Below, piece by piece: positions 50,424-60,407 of a DNA stretch of 64,000 nucleotides (within the stretch, counting starts at the first letter, position 1; each line of letters starts with the position of its first letter). The stretch covers positions 62,001 to 126,000 of the forward strand of contig JBQCHL010000018.1 of NCBI GenBank assembly GCA_051954695.1. Reading direction: 5' to 3'. Made by a program: the position numbers and the translations under genes. The notes under the pieces were generated by a model that was given only the letters and a program-made list of their open reading frames with translations, had not been told where the DNA came from and did no database searches. Origin of the DNA: Terrimonas_A sp051954695 (GTDB taxonomy: Bacteria > Bacteroidota > Bacteroidia > Chitinophagales > Chitinophagaceae).

Positions 50424-53400
50424 ATGCGACTACCATTGTTAAAATGGAAGGGTGGCACTCTATTGCTTTGCCTGAACCTCTTTATGCGGAAATCTCCCGT
50501 TTGTTTCCTGCTGATTTTTTCATTCCTGTTACAGATCAACGCTCAATCACAACCTGCCCAGTTGAAGATCACTGGCCAGGTGAGTTCTGATGATGGCAAA
50601 CCCATGCAGGGCGTAACTGTGCAGCTGAAAGAAAGCTTTATCAGCACCATCACCAATGCAGAAGGAAGCTTTACTATTATGGTGCCTGTAAAGAACAGCG
50701 GTATCCTGGTTTTTACCAATGTAGGGTATGCTGATAAAGAAGTTAATATTAACAGTTCAACAGCAGCATTGAATATCCGGCTGAGCCCGGTCGACAAATC
50801 GCTGGATGAAGTAATTGTTGTTGGTTATGGGAAACAGAAAAAAGCTACGCTTACCGGTTCTGTTACCCAGATCAATACCGATGAAATAAAGCAAAGCAGT
50901 TCTGTAAATATTTCCAATTCTCTTGCCGGTCGTATGCCCGGCATTATTGCCAACAACAGGAGTGGGGAACCGGGTGCAGACGGTTCCTCCATTTTGATCA
51001 GAGGTGCAGGAACCACAGGTAATGCCAGCCCTTTATATGTTATCGATGGTGTGGCCAACCGGAGCGGTTTTGAAAGATTGAACCCGAATGATATTGAAAG
51101 CATCAGTATACTGAAAGATGCTTCTGCAGCTATCTATGGTGCACAGGCTGCCAATGGCGTTATACTGGTTACCACGAAAAGGGGTAAAAGCGGTAAGCCT
51201 ACTATCAACTATGACGCAAATTTTGGTCTATCACAACCCACCCGTGTTCCTAAACTGGTAAGCTCATACGAATACGCCCTTTTCAGAAATGAAAAAGATG
51301 CCCGTCAGAACGCCGGCTCTCCAACATTTTCACCGGAGCAGATCCAGAAATATAAAGACGGATCTGATCCACTTAATTATCCCAATACTGATTGGTACGA
51401 CGAAGTGCTGAAACCTCTAACCCCTCAAACCCAGCATTCGCTTTCAGTTTCCGGTGGCTCAGACAGGGTAAAATATTTTATGTCGGGTGGTTACACTTAC
51501 CAGGATGCGTTTTACAGGAAATCAGCTACCAACTACAGGCAGTATAATCTTCGCATGAATATAGATGCTCAGGTTACCAAACTGCTCAAACTGTCGCTTG
51601 ATGTTGTTGGTCGCAATGAATACAGGAAGTATGCGCCAGCCGGTTCGGATTATATATTCCTTTCCATACTGGGTAGTTATCCGGGTCTTTCACCTTTTTA
51701 TCCTAACGGATTACCTGTGGCAGGTATCGAAGGCCCTAACCCTTTGCAACTGGCACAGGGCTATGATGGCTACAGGAAAGCTGTTAATAATTCTATACAG
51801 ACCCTGGCTTCTTTTGAACTCAAACTTCCTTTTATCACCCAGGGACTGTCATTGTCTGGTTTTGCTGCTCATGATTTTGCATTTTATAATGGCAAATCAT
51901 TCTCAAAGCCTTTTGATCTGTACAGGTATGACAGTACCAATAAAGAATATATTAATGTAAGTGATATACTGCTTGGTGATCCTTCCATTTCTCAGAATTA
52001 CGGAAACAGCTTGCTGAAAACCTATCACCTGAAGCTGAATTATGAAAAACGCTTTGGTGACCACCGCATCAATACATTTGCGGCCATTGAGCAAAGTGAT
52101 TATTACAATGAAGGCATCAATGCTTCCCGCTCCAGCCTCGTGAGCAGCCAGATCGATCAGTTGTTTGCCTTTACCAATGATGCTACCAGGAACACCAACG
52201 GAAGTTCTGCTGATCAGAACGCCCGCCGCAATTTCTTTGGCAGGATCAACTATAGTTATAAAGACAAATACCTTGCTGAATTTGTATTCAGGAGAGATGG
52301 CTCTTTCAACTTCCCTCCGGGCAAGCAATATGGCAACTTCCCTGGTATTTCAGTTGGCTGGGTAGCATCTGAAGAAGATTTCATTAAAAAAGCATTGCCT
52401 TTTGTCAGCTTCCTGAAGCTGCGTGGATCTTACAGTCAACTGGGCAATGATCGGATCGCTCAATATCAATACCTGGCCCGTTATACAGTAGCAGATCCGT
52501 ATGCTTACCAAACTTATTTCCTCGGAAATGATGATAATCCCGTTTATGCTCCCGGTTTAATGCCCGGTGTGGCTCCCAACCCCGATGTAACCTGGGAAGT
52601 AGAGAAGATGAAGAATATTGCACTGGAAGCTTCTATATTGAAAGGCAAACTCGATTTCAGTGTGGAATACTATACTGCACGCAGGGATAAATTGCTTGCA
52701 CCGCGTAACGCTTCCATTCCTTCAACTGCAGGTCTGATCCTGCCTGATGAAAACATCGGGCGAGTGGACCGTCATGGTATTGAACTCACCCTGGGACATA
52801 AAGGAACGATCGGTAAGGATTTCAATTACTATGTTTCCGGCAATTTCACCAAAACACGCAGCACGATCGAATTTATTGATGAATCACCTAATGTAAAAGA
52901 ATGGCAAAAACGCCAGGGCTATCAATTGGGTTCCTGGTTGGTATATAAGACTGATGGTATTTTCAATACACAGGAAGAGCTGGACAGGGAAGCTGCCAAA
53001 TTACCCGGCAGTAAAGTAGGAGATATCAAATACATCGACTACAACAAAGATGGAGTGATCAATGCGAATGACCAGGTGCGTATCTATGAATCACCGGTGC
53101 CATTGATCGTTTATGGTTTCAGAATGGGTGCAGACTATAAAGGATTATCATTAAACCTGCTGTGGCAGGGGCAGGCAAAAGCCAAACAGGTTATTCTTCC
53201 GCAAGCCAATAATGGTGAGTTCATTCCTCCCAAATGGTTGTATGATGGCCGCTGGACAGCCGATAATCCCAATGCGACACTGCCTGGTTCGTTCGACAGA
53301 ACTTATGGCATCAATAACAGGGCTTCTGATTTCTGGCTGCAGGATATGTCTTTCCTGAAATTGAAGTCTGCTGAACTGGCTTATACATTTAATTCTCCAG

Positions 53401-53564
53401 GACTGAAAAATATAGGTATCACCAACCTCCGTGTTTATCTCAATGGGTTCAATTTATTCAGCATTGATAAAGTGAAACACTATGATCCCGAAACCGTGGC
53501 ATATACCGGAGCATATTATCCTCAAACACGTATATACACGATCGGTCTCAATCTTGGTTTTTAA
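50424..53564 (+). CDS. SusC/RagA-family TonB-linked outer membrane transporter
   Basis: 1046 residues. A long signal region (FLLIFSFLLQINA-QSQ) is followed by the carboxypeptidase-regulatory-like domain (about 48-125, ITGQVSSDDGKPMQGVTVQL), the TonB-box-like DEVIVVGYGKQK, a plug (with ILIRGAGTTGNASPLYVIDGV and ILKDASAAIYGAQAANGVI) and a barrel ending in Phe (GLNLGF). No STN domain is present. It would import peptides together with the SusD lipoprotein 23 bp downstream. The linked peptidases and hydroxyproline enzymes suggest a protein-derived substrate. Confidence 0.95.
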   Translation: MRLPLLKWKGGTLLLCLNLFMRKSPVCFLLIFSFLLQINAQSQPAQLKITGQVSSDDGKPMQGVTVQLKESFISTITNAEGSFTIMVPVKNSGILVFTNVGYADKEVNINSSTAALNIRLSPVDKSLDEVIVVGYGKQKKATLTGSVTQINTDEIKQSSSVNISNSLAGRMPGIIANNRSGEPGADGSSILIRGAGTTGNASPLYVIDGVANRSGFERLNPNDIESISILKDASAAIYGAQAANGVILVTTKRGKSGKPTINYDANFGLSQPTRVPKLVSSYEYALFRNEKDARQNAGSPTFSPEQIQKYKDGSDPLNYPNTDWYDEVLKPLTPQTQHSLSVSGGSDRVKYFMSGGYTYQDAFYRKSATNYRQYNLRMNIDAQVTKLLKLSLDVVGRNEYRKYAPAGSDYIFLSILGSYPGLSPFYPNGLPVAGIEGPNPLQLAQGYDGYRKAVNNSIQTLASFELKLPFITQGLSLSGFAAHDFAFYNGKSFSKPFDLYRYDSTNKEYINVSDILLGDPSISQNYGNSLLKTYHLKLNYEKRFGDHRINTFAAIEQSDYYNEGINASRSSLVSSQIDQLFAFTNDATRNTNGSSADQNARRNFFGRINYSYKDKYLAEFVFRRDGSFNFPPGKQYGNFPGISVGWVASEEDFIKKALPFVSFLKLRGSYSQLGNDRIAQYQYLARYTVADPYAYQTYFLGNDDNPVYAPGLMPGVAPNPDVTWEVEKMKNIALEASILKGKLDFSVEYYTARRDKLLAPRNASIPSTAGLILPDENIGRVDRHGIELTLGHKGTIGKDFNYYVSGNFTKTRSTIEFIDESPNVKEWQKRQGYQLGSWLVYKTDGIFNTQEELDREAAKLPGSKVGDIKYIDYNKDGVINANDQVRIYESPVPLIVYGFRMGADYKGLSLNLLWQGQAKAKQVILPQANNGEFIPPKWLYDGRWTADNPNATLPGSFDRTYGINNRASDFWLQDMSFLKLKSAELAYTFNSPGLKNIGITNLRVYLNGFNLFSIDKVKHYDPETVAYTGAYYPQTRIYTIGLNLGF

Positions 53565-53587
53565 TTGAACAACCTTAAAAAAATTGT

Positions 53588-55228
53588 ATGAAGAAGTTTA
53601 TTTCTATATTAATGCTTGCATGCCTGATGCTTTCTGCTGGCTCGTGCAAGAAAGATTTCCTGGAAAAAAAGCCGCTGGATTCTTATTCGGATGCTGATCT
53701 GTGGAAAGACCTCAATCTTGTCCAGGCTTTTGTCAATAGCCGTTATCCCATTCTTCCATTTATGGAATTTCCCGGCGTGTTAAAATCCTATTTCATGTCA
53801 GGCGCTTGTGATGAAGGAAATTCTAAACACAGTTATGGTAATGAAAGGGCGCTTGAAACCGGCCAGATGAGCCCTGATAATACTGTATATGATTTCTGGG
53901 CAAATAATTATCAGCAGATAAGGAACTGCAATATTTTCCTGAGTAAAATTGATGAAGTGCCTGCGCAAGGCCCGGCCAATGAAGCAAAAAAGAAAAGACT
54001 GACCGGAGAAATTTATTTCCTGCGTGCTTATGGATATTTTGATCTTCTCCGTCATTACGGAGGTGTGCCACTGGTTTCAAAAGTATATGGGCTTTCTGAT
54101 ACTACTTTTAAAGTGGCAAGGAATACATTTGATGAAGGAGTCGCTTTTGTTTTGAATGATATAGCAAAAGCTGTAGACCTTTTGCCAGCCAGCTATGCAG
54201 ACGATCCTGCAAATGCAGGACGTGCTACTTCTGTTGCTGCCAGGGCATTAAAATCCAGGTTGCTGCTTTATGCTGCCAGCGCTTTGCATAATCCTACCAA
54301 CGATCAGGCTAAATGGCTGGCAGCTTCCACTGCAGCAAAAGAGGCCATCGATTTTGCTGAAAGCAATGGATATGAATTGTACCAGGGAACTGATTACAAG
54401 AACATCTTTATGCAAAAGAATAACAGTGAAGTATTGCTCGCTTATAATTTCAGTAATGTGCCTGGTGGTGGTATCGATATTGTATGCCAGCCAAACAGCT
54501 ATGGCGGATGGAGTGTGTATACGCCTTCACAAGCCATGGTAGATGCTTTTGAAATGAATAATGGCAAACCCATTACGGATGCTTCGTCTGGTTATGATGC
54601 TGCTAATCCTTATATCAATCGCGATCCGCGTTTTTATGCTGATATCCTTTACAACGGAGCGGTATTTAAAGGTTCTGCTGTGGAAGTATTTGCCGGCGGA
54701 AAAGACAGCCCGCAAGGCCCACAGGGATGGAATGCTACAGAAACCGGCTATCACTGGAGAAAATATATGAGCGAAACCATTGACATGAACAAAGAAGGCA
54801 GTAACCAGAACCTGATCATCTTCCGCCTTGCTGAACTGTATCTTAACTATGCAGAATGCGAGCAGGCCCTGGGGCATGATGGCGTAGCAAGAGATTACGT
54901 GAATATGATCCGGAGCCGGACAAGTGTTAATATGCCTCCGATCACTGAATCTTCAACAGCATTGCAGGACAGGATACGCCAGGAAAGAAGGGTAGAGCTT
55001 TGTTTTGAAAGCCATCGTATCTATGACGTGCGCCGCTGGAAAATCGCTTCTGTTACAGAGAATAAACCATTAATGGGCGTTTCAGTGACTAAGACCGGTA
55101 ACACTTTCACTTATCAGCCCAAGCTTGTCCGCACCCGTGTATTCAGGGAAGAGTATTATTTATGGCCGATCTCAAGGTCCGAAATGAATAAAAACCCTTT
55201 GCTTGTAAATAACCCGGGATATAATTAA
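53588..55228 (+). CDS. SusD/RagB-family surface lipoprotein
   Basis: 546 residues with the lipoprotein leader MKKFISILMLACLMLSAGSC (lipidated Cys20). It has N-terminal KKDFLEKKPLDSYSDADLW, LRAYGYFDLLRHYGGVPL and the C-terminal RQERRVELCFESHRIYDVRRW, as in SusD. It binds the substrate at the surface for the SusC partner. The length is at the upper end of the family. Confidence 0.94.
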   Translation: MKKFISILMLACLMLSAGSCKKDFLEKKPLDSYSDADLWKDLNLVQAFVNSRYPILPFMEFPGVLKSYFMSGACDEGNSKHSYGNERALETGQMSPDNTVYDFWANNYQQIRNCNIFLSKIDEVPAQGPANEAKKKRLTGEIYFLRAYGYFDLLRHYGGVPLVSKVYGLSDTTFKVARNTFDEGVAFVLNDIAKAVDLLPASYADDPANAGRATSVAARALKSRLLLYAASALHNPTNDQAKWLAASTAAKEAIDFAESNGYELYQGTDYKNIFMQKNNSEVLLAYNFSNVPGGGIDIVCQPNSYGGWSVYTPSQAMVDAFEMNNGKPITDASSGYDAANPYINRDPRFYADILYNGAVFKGSAVEVFAGGKDSPQGPQGWNATETGYHWRKYMSETIDMNKEGSNQNLIIFRLAELYLNYAECEQALGHDGVARDYVNMIRSRTSVNMPPITESSTALQDRIRQERRVELCFESHRIYDVRRWKIASVTENKPLMGVSVTKTGNTFTYQPKLVRTRVFREEYYLWPISRSEMNKNPLLVNNPGYN

Positions 55229-55245
55229 GATCATTCAATGCCATT

Positions 55246-56586
55246 ATGAAAAATAGTATAGTTCTACCGCTTTTGTTTTTGATAATTTCTTCAGGGCATA
55301 CCGGGGGTGAACCCCGGTATGCCCCTAAAGCTAAGCCGGGTAAGGAAACGTATATCCCGGCGAAAGTGTGGCGGGTGCCTGAAAATAACAACTACAACAG
55401 CGATACAAGTGAATACAGCTATAGCCGTAAAGTGGAATCAGATAATATAGTGATCTTCTGGGCTAAAGAGTTCGGTGCTGACCCAATGAAGAACCCGGAC
55501 TCTTTGAAGCGGTTCAACGTTCATGAAGCATTGGTTGAATGCGAACGGTTCTACCAGTTTTATGTAAATGAACTGAAGGTCGTAGAAAAGGGCAAATCGC
55601 TGACAGATAAATATAAGGTACTGTTCTATGTGATCGGCGGAGATGAGCAGACTGCATTCGGAGGCGGCGAAGAAAATAAGGTGGGTATTTTATGGACGCC
55701 TGCTGTAAGAATGCGTAAAGCTCCTTATGGAGCGCTTGCGCATGAATTAGGACATGCTTTCCAGTATCTGGCGGCAAGTGATAATGGCACCGGCCCACGG
55801 GGAGCGATCATGGAAATGTCGGCCCAGTATATGTTATGGCAGGTTTACCCCGAATGGATGACGTTTGAGAATTACCACCTGGTAAGCTTCATGAAGAAAA
55901 CTCATTATGCCTTCCTGCATCCCACAAACATGTATCATTCTCCTTATGTGATCGAATACTGGTCAAATAAGCGTGGTATAGATTTCTTTGGTAAGTTATT
56001 GCGTAACACACAAAAAGGAGAGGATGTGGTAACAGCATATAAAAGGATAAATGGTTTGACGCAGGAACAATTCAATGATGAGATATTTGATGCCAGCCGC
56101 CGGTTTATCACCTGGGATATGAAACGGATTGAAAAAGTGGCTGCAAAATATGCCAACCAGCATTTTACCTCTTTTCAGCCGGTTGAAGATGGCTGGTACA
56201 GGATCGCGGAAAGCAATTGCCCACAAAACTATGGCTACAACGGGATCAAATTGAAAATGCCTGCTGCCGGCACGAAAGTAAAATTATCTTTTAAAGGATT
56301 GGCTGGTGCGGCAGGGTACAGGGCTATAAAAACCGATAAGGCCGGCTGGCGTTATGGTTTCCTCGCCGTTAAAAAAGATGGCAGCCGCGAATATGGGAAA
56401 CCTCATGCTGATGCTGACGGAACTGCCAGTTTTAAAGTTCCTGCCAATACGGAATACCTGTGGCTGGTAGTAAGTGGCGCACCAAAAGAGCATTGGGAAG
56501 TGTCTGGCAAAGACGAGAACAATGAACAATGGCCATATCAGATCAAACTTTCCGGAACAGACCTGGCCGATCTTCCTGTAAAATAA
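55246..56586 (+). CDS. Exported metallopeptidase-like protein (HELGH motif, DUF6055-like)
   Basis: 446 residues with a signal peptide (IVLPLLFLIISS, first 16 residues). The zinc-binding motif HELGH (His166, Glu167, His170) lies in YGALAHELGHAFQYLA, and further acidic residues (Glu at EMSAQYMLWQVYPEWM) may provide the third ligand. The C-terminal part (about 310-446) is a beta-sandwich-like module. The layout matches DUF6055-type presumed zincin metalloproteases linked to SusCD in Bacteroidota. It would cut protein outside or in the periplasm. A hairpin (55294-55324) is encoded in its early coding region. Confidence 0.75.
   Translation: MKNSIVLPLLFLIISSGHTGGEPRYAPKAKPGKETYIPAKVWRVPENNNYNSDTSEYSYSRKVESDNIVIFWAKEFGADPMKNPDSLKRFNVHEALVECERFYQFYVNELKVVEKGKSLTDKYKVLFYVIGGDEQTAFGGGEENKVGILWTPAVRMRKAPYGALAHELGHAFQYLAASDNGTGPRGAIMEMSAQYMLWQVYPEWMTFENYHLVSFMKKTHYAFLHPTNMYHSPYVIEYWSNKRGIDFFGKLLRNTQKGEDVVTAYKRINGLTQEQFNDEIFDASRRFITWDMKRIEKVAAKYANQHFTSFQPVEDGWYRIAESNCPQNYGYNGIKLKMPAAGTKVKLSFKGLAGAAGYRAIKTDKAGWRYGFLAVKKDGSREYGKPHADADGTASFKVPANTEYLWLVVSGAPKEHWEVSGKDENNEQWPYQIKLSGTDLADLPVK
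55294..55324. repeat. 13-bp perfect stem hairpin inside the signal-peptide end of the peptidase gene
   Basis: GGGCATACCGGGG (55294-55306) and CCCCGGTATGCCC (55312-55324) are exact reverse complements with the loop GTGAA. It encodes G-H-T-G-G-E-P-R-Y-A-P, an odd segment right after the hydrophobic core. The stem is much more GC-rich than the surroundings and starts 48 nt after the ATG. Confidence 0.85.
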
Positions 56587-56726
56587 AGGCATAGAAGCCT
56601 TTACCCCTACTTTATCGGGTCATTTACGGATATGAAGTTAAAATCTGTAAATGATCGGCTACTTTATTCAAATAAACTTGAAGGGCTGGATCATAATTTT
56701 GCGCATTATCAATTAAAAACGAATTT

Positions 56727-57662
56727 ATGCGTAGAATCAACTGGGAAGGCGTGTTTCCTGCTATGTTAACACCGTTTGCTGCAAATGACACGATTGACTT
56801 TAACATGTTTGAAAAAAATGTTACTGCGCAAGTGGCTGCAGGGATAGATGGTGTGATCCTGGGAGGATCACTGGGAGAAGCAAGCACACTCGAATATGAA
56901 GAAAAGATCCAATTGCTGGTGTTTTGTGTGGAAGTATTGAAGGGGCGCATACCTACAGTAATGAATATCGCGGAGCAATCGACCAGGGTGGCTATCAAGC
57001 TTGCACAGGATGCAGAAGCTAATGGCGCCGATGCATTGATGGTGCTGCCTCCGATGAGATACAGGTCCGATGAAACTGAAACAGTGACTTATTTCAAAAC
57101 GATCGCAGAAAATACTTCACTGCCTATCATGGTCTATAATAACCCGATCGATTATAAGATCGAAGTTACCCCGGACATGTTTGAACAACTTGCAAAAAAT
57201 CCAAATATCCAGGCCGTTAAAGAATCGACCAGGGATGTTACGAATGTTGTTCGCATGCGCAACCGGTTTGGCAACAGGTTCAGCCTGCTTTGCGGTGTGG
57301 ACACCCTGATACTGGAGGAACTGATGCTGGGAGCTGATGGTGTGGTAGGTGGACTGGTGGATGCATTTCCTGCGGAAACAGTAGCCATCTATAAACTTGC
57401 AAAAGCCGGTATGTACAAAGAGGCGCTGGAAATTTACAAATGGTTCATGCCAGTTCTCGAACTCGACATTCATCCCAAACTGGTGCAGAATATAAAGCTT
57501 GCCGGTGTTCAAACCGGGCTTAGCACTGAGTATGTACGTGCTCCACGTCTGCCATTGGTAGGAGAAGAAAGAAAGCGTGTTCTTGAGATTATTAATACAG
57601 CTATTGCAACAAGACCACAGCTTCCTGATTATCTTAATCTCCCCGTTTTACAAAACGCTTAA
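56727..57662 (+). CDS. DapA-family deaminase/aldolase (probable Pyr4H2C deaminase, LhpC-like)
   Basis: The 311-residue TIM-barrel enzyme of the N-acetylneuraminate lyase/DapA family has GGSLGEASTL (about 46-55), catalytic Tyr137 (MVYNNP) and Schiff-base Lys165 (QAVKES). Within a hydroxyproline cluster, the expected step is deamination of delta-1-pyrroline-4-hydroxy-2-carboxylate to alpha-ketoglutarate semialdehyde. A DapA, KDG or other aldolase activity cannot be excluded. The aldehyde dehydrogenase gene starts 18 bp later, as expected for the next step. Confidence 0.85.
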   Translation: MRRINWEGVFPAMLTPFAANDTIDFNMFEKNVTAQVAAGIDGVILGGSLGEASTLEYEEKIQLLVFCVEVLKGRIPTVMNIAEQSTRVAIKLAQDAEANGADALMVLPPMRYRSDETETVTYFKTIAENTSLPIMVYNNPIDYKIEVTPDMFEQLAKNPNIQAVKESTRDVTNVVRMRNRFGNRFSLLCGVDTLILEELMLGADGVVGGLVDAFPAETVAIYKLAKAGMYKEALEIYKWFMPVLELDIHPKLVQNIKLAGVQTGLSTEYVRAPRLPLVGEERKRVLEIINTAIATRPQLPDYLNLPVLQNA

Positions 57663-57680
57663 TTCCCCAACTGAAGATAT

Positions 57681-59252
57681 ATGCAGTCTATTTTGAGGTC
57701 CTTCAGCCCCGGATCAACGTCCGGGGCAGGTCCGGTTCTGGGAACTGAACTGACAGATGAATTTACAAGTGCCGGCATTCCTGAAATTGAAGCTGCTGCT
57801 CAGAATGCATCCCGTGCTTTCCCGGTTTATTCTTCAACAACACCGGAAGAACGTGCCGGGTTCCTGGAAGCTATTGGTGAAGAGATCATGTTGCTTGGCG
57901 ATGTATTGATCAACCGTGCCATGCTTGAAACAGGTTTACCGGAAGCCAGGCTGATCGGTGAACGTGCAAGAACAGTGGGACAATTACAATTATTCGCAGG
58001 CATCCTGCGCGAAGGTTCCTGGGTGGAAGCAGTAATAGATCCTGCTTTGCCCGATCGCAAACCGTTGCCCCGTGCCGATATCCGGAAAATGCTTGTGCCC
58101 ATTGGCCCTGTACTCGTATTCGGAGCCAGCAATTTTCCCTTTGCATTTTCAACAGCAGGTGGTGACACGGCTTCTGCGCTTGCCGCCGGCAATCCTGTGA
58201 TCGTGAAAGCACATGAAGGACATTTAGGCACGAATGAACTGGTGGGTAAAGCCATACAGAATGCAGCAAAGAAAAAAGGTATGCCCACAGGCGTATTTTC
58301 TTACCTGGTGATTGATAAGATCGCCAACGTGCAGGAACTGATCAAAAACGAATCTATCAAAGCCATTGGTTTTACCGGATCATATAAGGCAGGGATGTCC
58401 ATTTTTCATACTGCTACTACTGCACGCAGCTCGCCCATACCGGTATATGCCGAAATGAGCAGCGTGAATCCTGTAGTGATTCTTCCTGAGATACTTCAGC
58501 AAAAAGCGGAAACACTTGCCGCGCAGATCGCTGCTTCGATAACATTAGGTTCAGGACAGTTCTGCACCAATCCCGGCTTAGTTTTTTTAATGGCATCAGA
58601 CGATGCCAGCCGTTTTGAGAAAGAACTGGCCAATCTCATCAGTAATTCGTCTCCCACGCTGATGCTGAATAAGACAGTCTGTAATAATTATTACAACTCA
58701 AAGAAAGCATTAACCGGGCAAAACGGAATTTCCATACTGGCTGAAGCGTCCGACCTGTCGGCAGAATTGAAAAGCGCTCCGGCATTATTAAAAACAACAG
58801 CCACTGATTTTATCCGGAACGAAGCCTTGCAGGCAGAAGTATTCGGCCCATCATCCTTGATCGTTTGGTGCAAAGACCACAATGAATTACTTTCAGCACT
58901 TGAATCATTGCATGGTCAGCTCACCGGCACAGTAATGGGCACTGCAACTGATCTCACTGCTTACAATGAGATCATCACTTGCCTGAATAGCAAAGCTGGA
59001 AGAGTATTATTTAACGGAGTTCCGACAGGTGTGGAAGTTTGCCATGCAATGGTCCATGGCGGGCCGTTCCCTGCTACCACCGATGTGCGCAGCACTTCTG
59101 TAGGTGGCGATGCGATCAAACGGTTTGTGCGGCCATTCTGTTTACAGGATTGCCCTTCCAACCTTCTACCGCCTGCTTTACAAAATGAAAACCCCTTGAA
59201 CCTTATGCGAAAAATAAACGGACAGTTCACAACCAACAAGATCAATTCGTAA
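57681..59252 (+). CDS. Aldehyde dehydrogenase, alpha-ketoglutarate-semialdehyde dehydrogenase-like
   Basis: 523 residues, similar in length to the NADP-linked 2,5-dioxovalerate dehydrogenases. It has the cofactor region GPVLVFGASNFPFAFSTAGGD (positions about 138-158), the conserved catalytic Glu (YAEMSSVNPVV, about 256) and catalytic Cys (SGQFCTNPG, about 296). The neighbouring DapA-family gene makes its presumed substrate, so oxidation of alpha-ketoglutarate semialdehyde to alpha-ketoglutarate is the likely reaction. A perfect palindrome lies right after the gene. Confidence 0.88.
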   Translation: MQSILRSFSPGSTSGAGPVLGTELTDEFTSAGIPEIEAAAQNASRAFPVYSSTTPEERAGFLEAIGEEIMLLGDVLINRAMLETGLPEARLIGERARTVGQLQLFAGILREGSWVEAVIDPALPDRKPLPRADIRKMLVPIGPVLVFGASNFPFAFSTAGGDTASALAAGNPVIVKAHEGHLGTNELVGKAIQNAAKKKGMPTGVFSYLVIDKIANVQELIKNESIKAIGFTGSYKAGMSIFHTATTARSSPIPVYAEMSSVNPVVILPEILQQKAETLAAQIAASITLGSGQFCTNPGLVFLMASDDASRFEKELANLISNSSPTLMLNKTVCNNYYNSKKALTGQNGISILAEASDLSAELKSAPALLKTTATDFIRNEALQAEVFGPSSLIVWCKDHNELLSALESLHGQLTGTVMGTATDLTAYNEIITCLNSKAGRVLFNGVPTGVEVCHAMVHGGPFPATTDVRSTSVGGDAIKRFVRPFCLQDCPSNLLPPALQNENPLNLMRKINGQFTTNKINS

Positions 59253-59278
59253 CCAATAGGATAAAATCTGTATTAATA

Positions 59279-59332
59279 CATCCTTCCCGTTCTTCCCGTC
59301 TTACCGGTAAGACGGGAAGAACGGGAAGGATG
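59279..59332. repeat. Perfect 54-bp palindrome
   Basis: Two 27-bp arms, with no spacer, are exact reverse complements; the left arm begins CATCCTTCCC and ends CTTACC, the right begins GGTAAG. Each arm has two copies of CTTCCCGT (or its complement). It starts 26 bp after the dehydrogenase stop and ends 19 bp before the epimerase ATG. There is no T-tract, so it is not a typical terminator. RNA would form a very stable stem. Confidence 0.98.
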
Positions 59333-59351
59333 CTAAACTTAAGTGAGTACC

Positions 59352-60353
59352 ATGGCTTCCAAAACCTTTTTTTGTATAGATGCGCATACCTGTGGAAATC
59401 CTGTAAGAGTAGTTGCCGGAGGCGGACCCATTCTCAGGGGTGAAAACATGATGGAAAAGCGCCTGCATTTCCTGGCAGAGTATGACTGGATAAGAAAAGG
59501 CCTCATGTTTGAACCGCGTGGGCATGATATGATGAGTGGCAGCATACTTTACCCGCCTCATGATCCGCTTAATGATGCAGCAGTACTGTTTATCGAAACA
59601 AGCGGATGTCTCCCTATGTGCGGGCATGGCACTATCGGCACCGTTACCATTGCAATAGAAGAAGGATTGATCATTCCAAAAGTTCCGGGACAACTCAGGC
59701 TGGAAACCCCGGCCGGCCTGGTATTGATCTCTTACCAGCAGAGTGGAAAAAAAGTAACTTCTGTGAGACTGACCAATGTAAAATCATTCCTTTATGCAGA
59801 AGGCCTCGAAGTAGAATGCCCGGTGCTCGGAACACTGAAAGTAGATGTTGCATATGGAGGTAATTTCTATGCTATCGTGGACCCGCAAACTACTTTTCCT
59901 GGATTAGAGCATTTTAAAGCCGATGACCTTATAGCCTGGAGCAGGGTATGCCGTCAGCGCCTTAATGAAAAATATTCCTTTGTTCATCCGGAGAATGCAC
60001 ATATAAAAGGGTTGAGTCATTTATTATGGACTGGTGCTACGATCTCTCCGAAAGCTTCTGCACGCAATGCTGTGTTTTACGGCGATAAAGCGATTGACCG
60101 GTCTCCCTGCGGTACCGGTACATCTGCACGCATGGCTCAATGGCATGCAAAAGGCAAATTGAAGAAAGGGGAGGAGTTCATTCATGAAAGCATTATCGGA
60201 TCGCAGTTTATCGGGAGGATAGAAGAGGAAACGACTATTGCAGATAAGCCGGCCATTGTTCCAAGCATTGAAGGCTGGGCGATTGTTTATGGATACAACA
60301 CCATCAAAATAGATGATGATGATCCTTATGCACACGGATTCCAGGTACTGTAA
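59352..60353 (+). CDS. 4-hydroxyproline 2-epimerase
   Basis: The 333-residue proline-racemase family enzyme has catalytic Cys90 in PMCGHGTIG and Cys253 in RSPCGTGTSARM. Both cysteines are needed for 4-hydroxyproline 2-epimerase; trans-3-hydroxyproline dehydratases have Thr in place of one. It turns trans-4-hydroxy-L-proline into cis-4-hydroxy-D-proline, the first step of catabolism. ATG 59352 is chosen over GTG 59343, which lies only 11 bp after the palindrome. Confidence 0.92.
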   Translation: MASKTFFCIDAHTCGNPVRVVAGGGPILRGENMMEKRLHFLAEYDWIRKGLMFEPRGHDMMSGSILYPPHDPLNDAAVLFIETSGCLPMCGHGTIGTVTIAIEEGLIIPKVPGQLRLETPAGLVLISYQQSGKKVTSVRLTNVKSFLYAEGLEVECPVLGTLKVDVAYGGNFYAIVDPQTTFPGLEHFKADDLIAWSRVCRQRLNEKYSFVHPENAHIKGLSHLLWTGATISPKASARNAVFYGDKAIDRSPCGTGTSARMAQWHAKGKLKKGEEFIHESIIGSQFIGRIEEETTIADKPAIVPSIEGWAIVYGYNTIKIDDDDPYAHGFQVL

Positions 60354-60407
60354 ACCCTGACTACGATTATATTTTTCACCCGGATTGTAAGAAATAAATC
60401 TATAATA

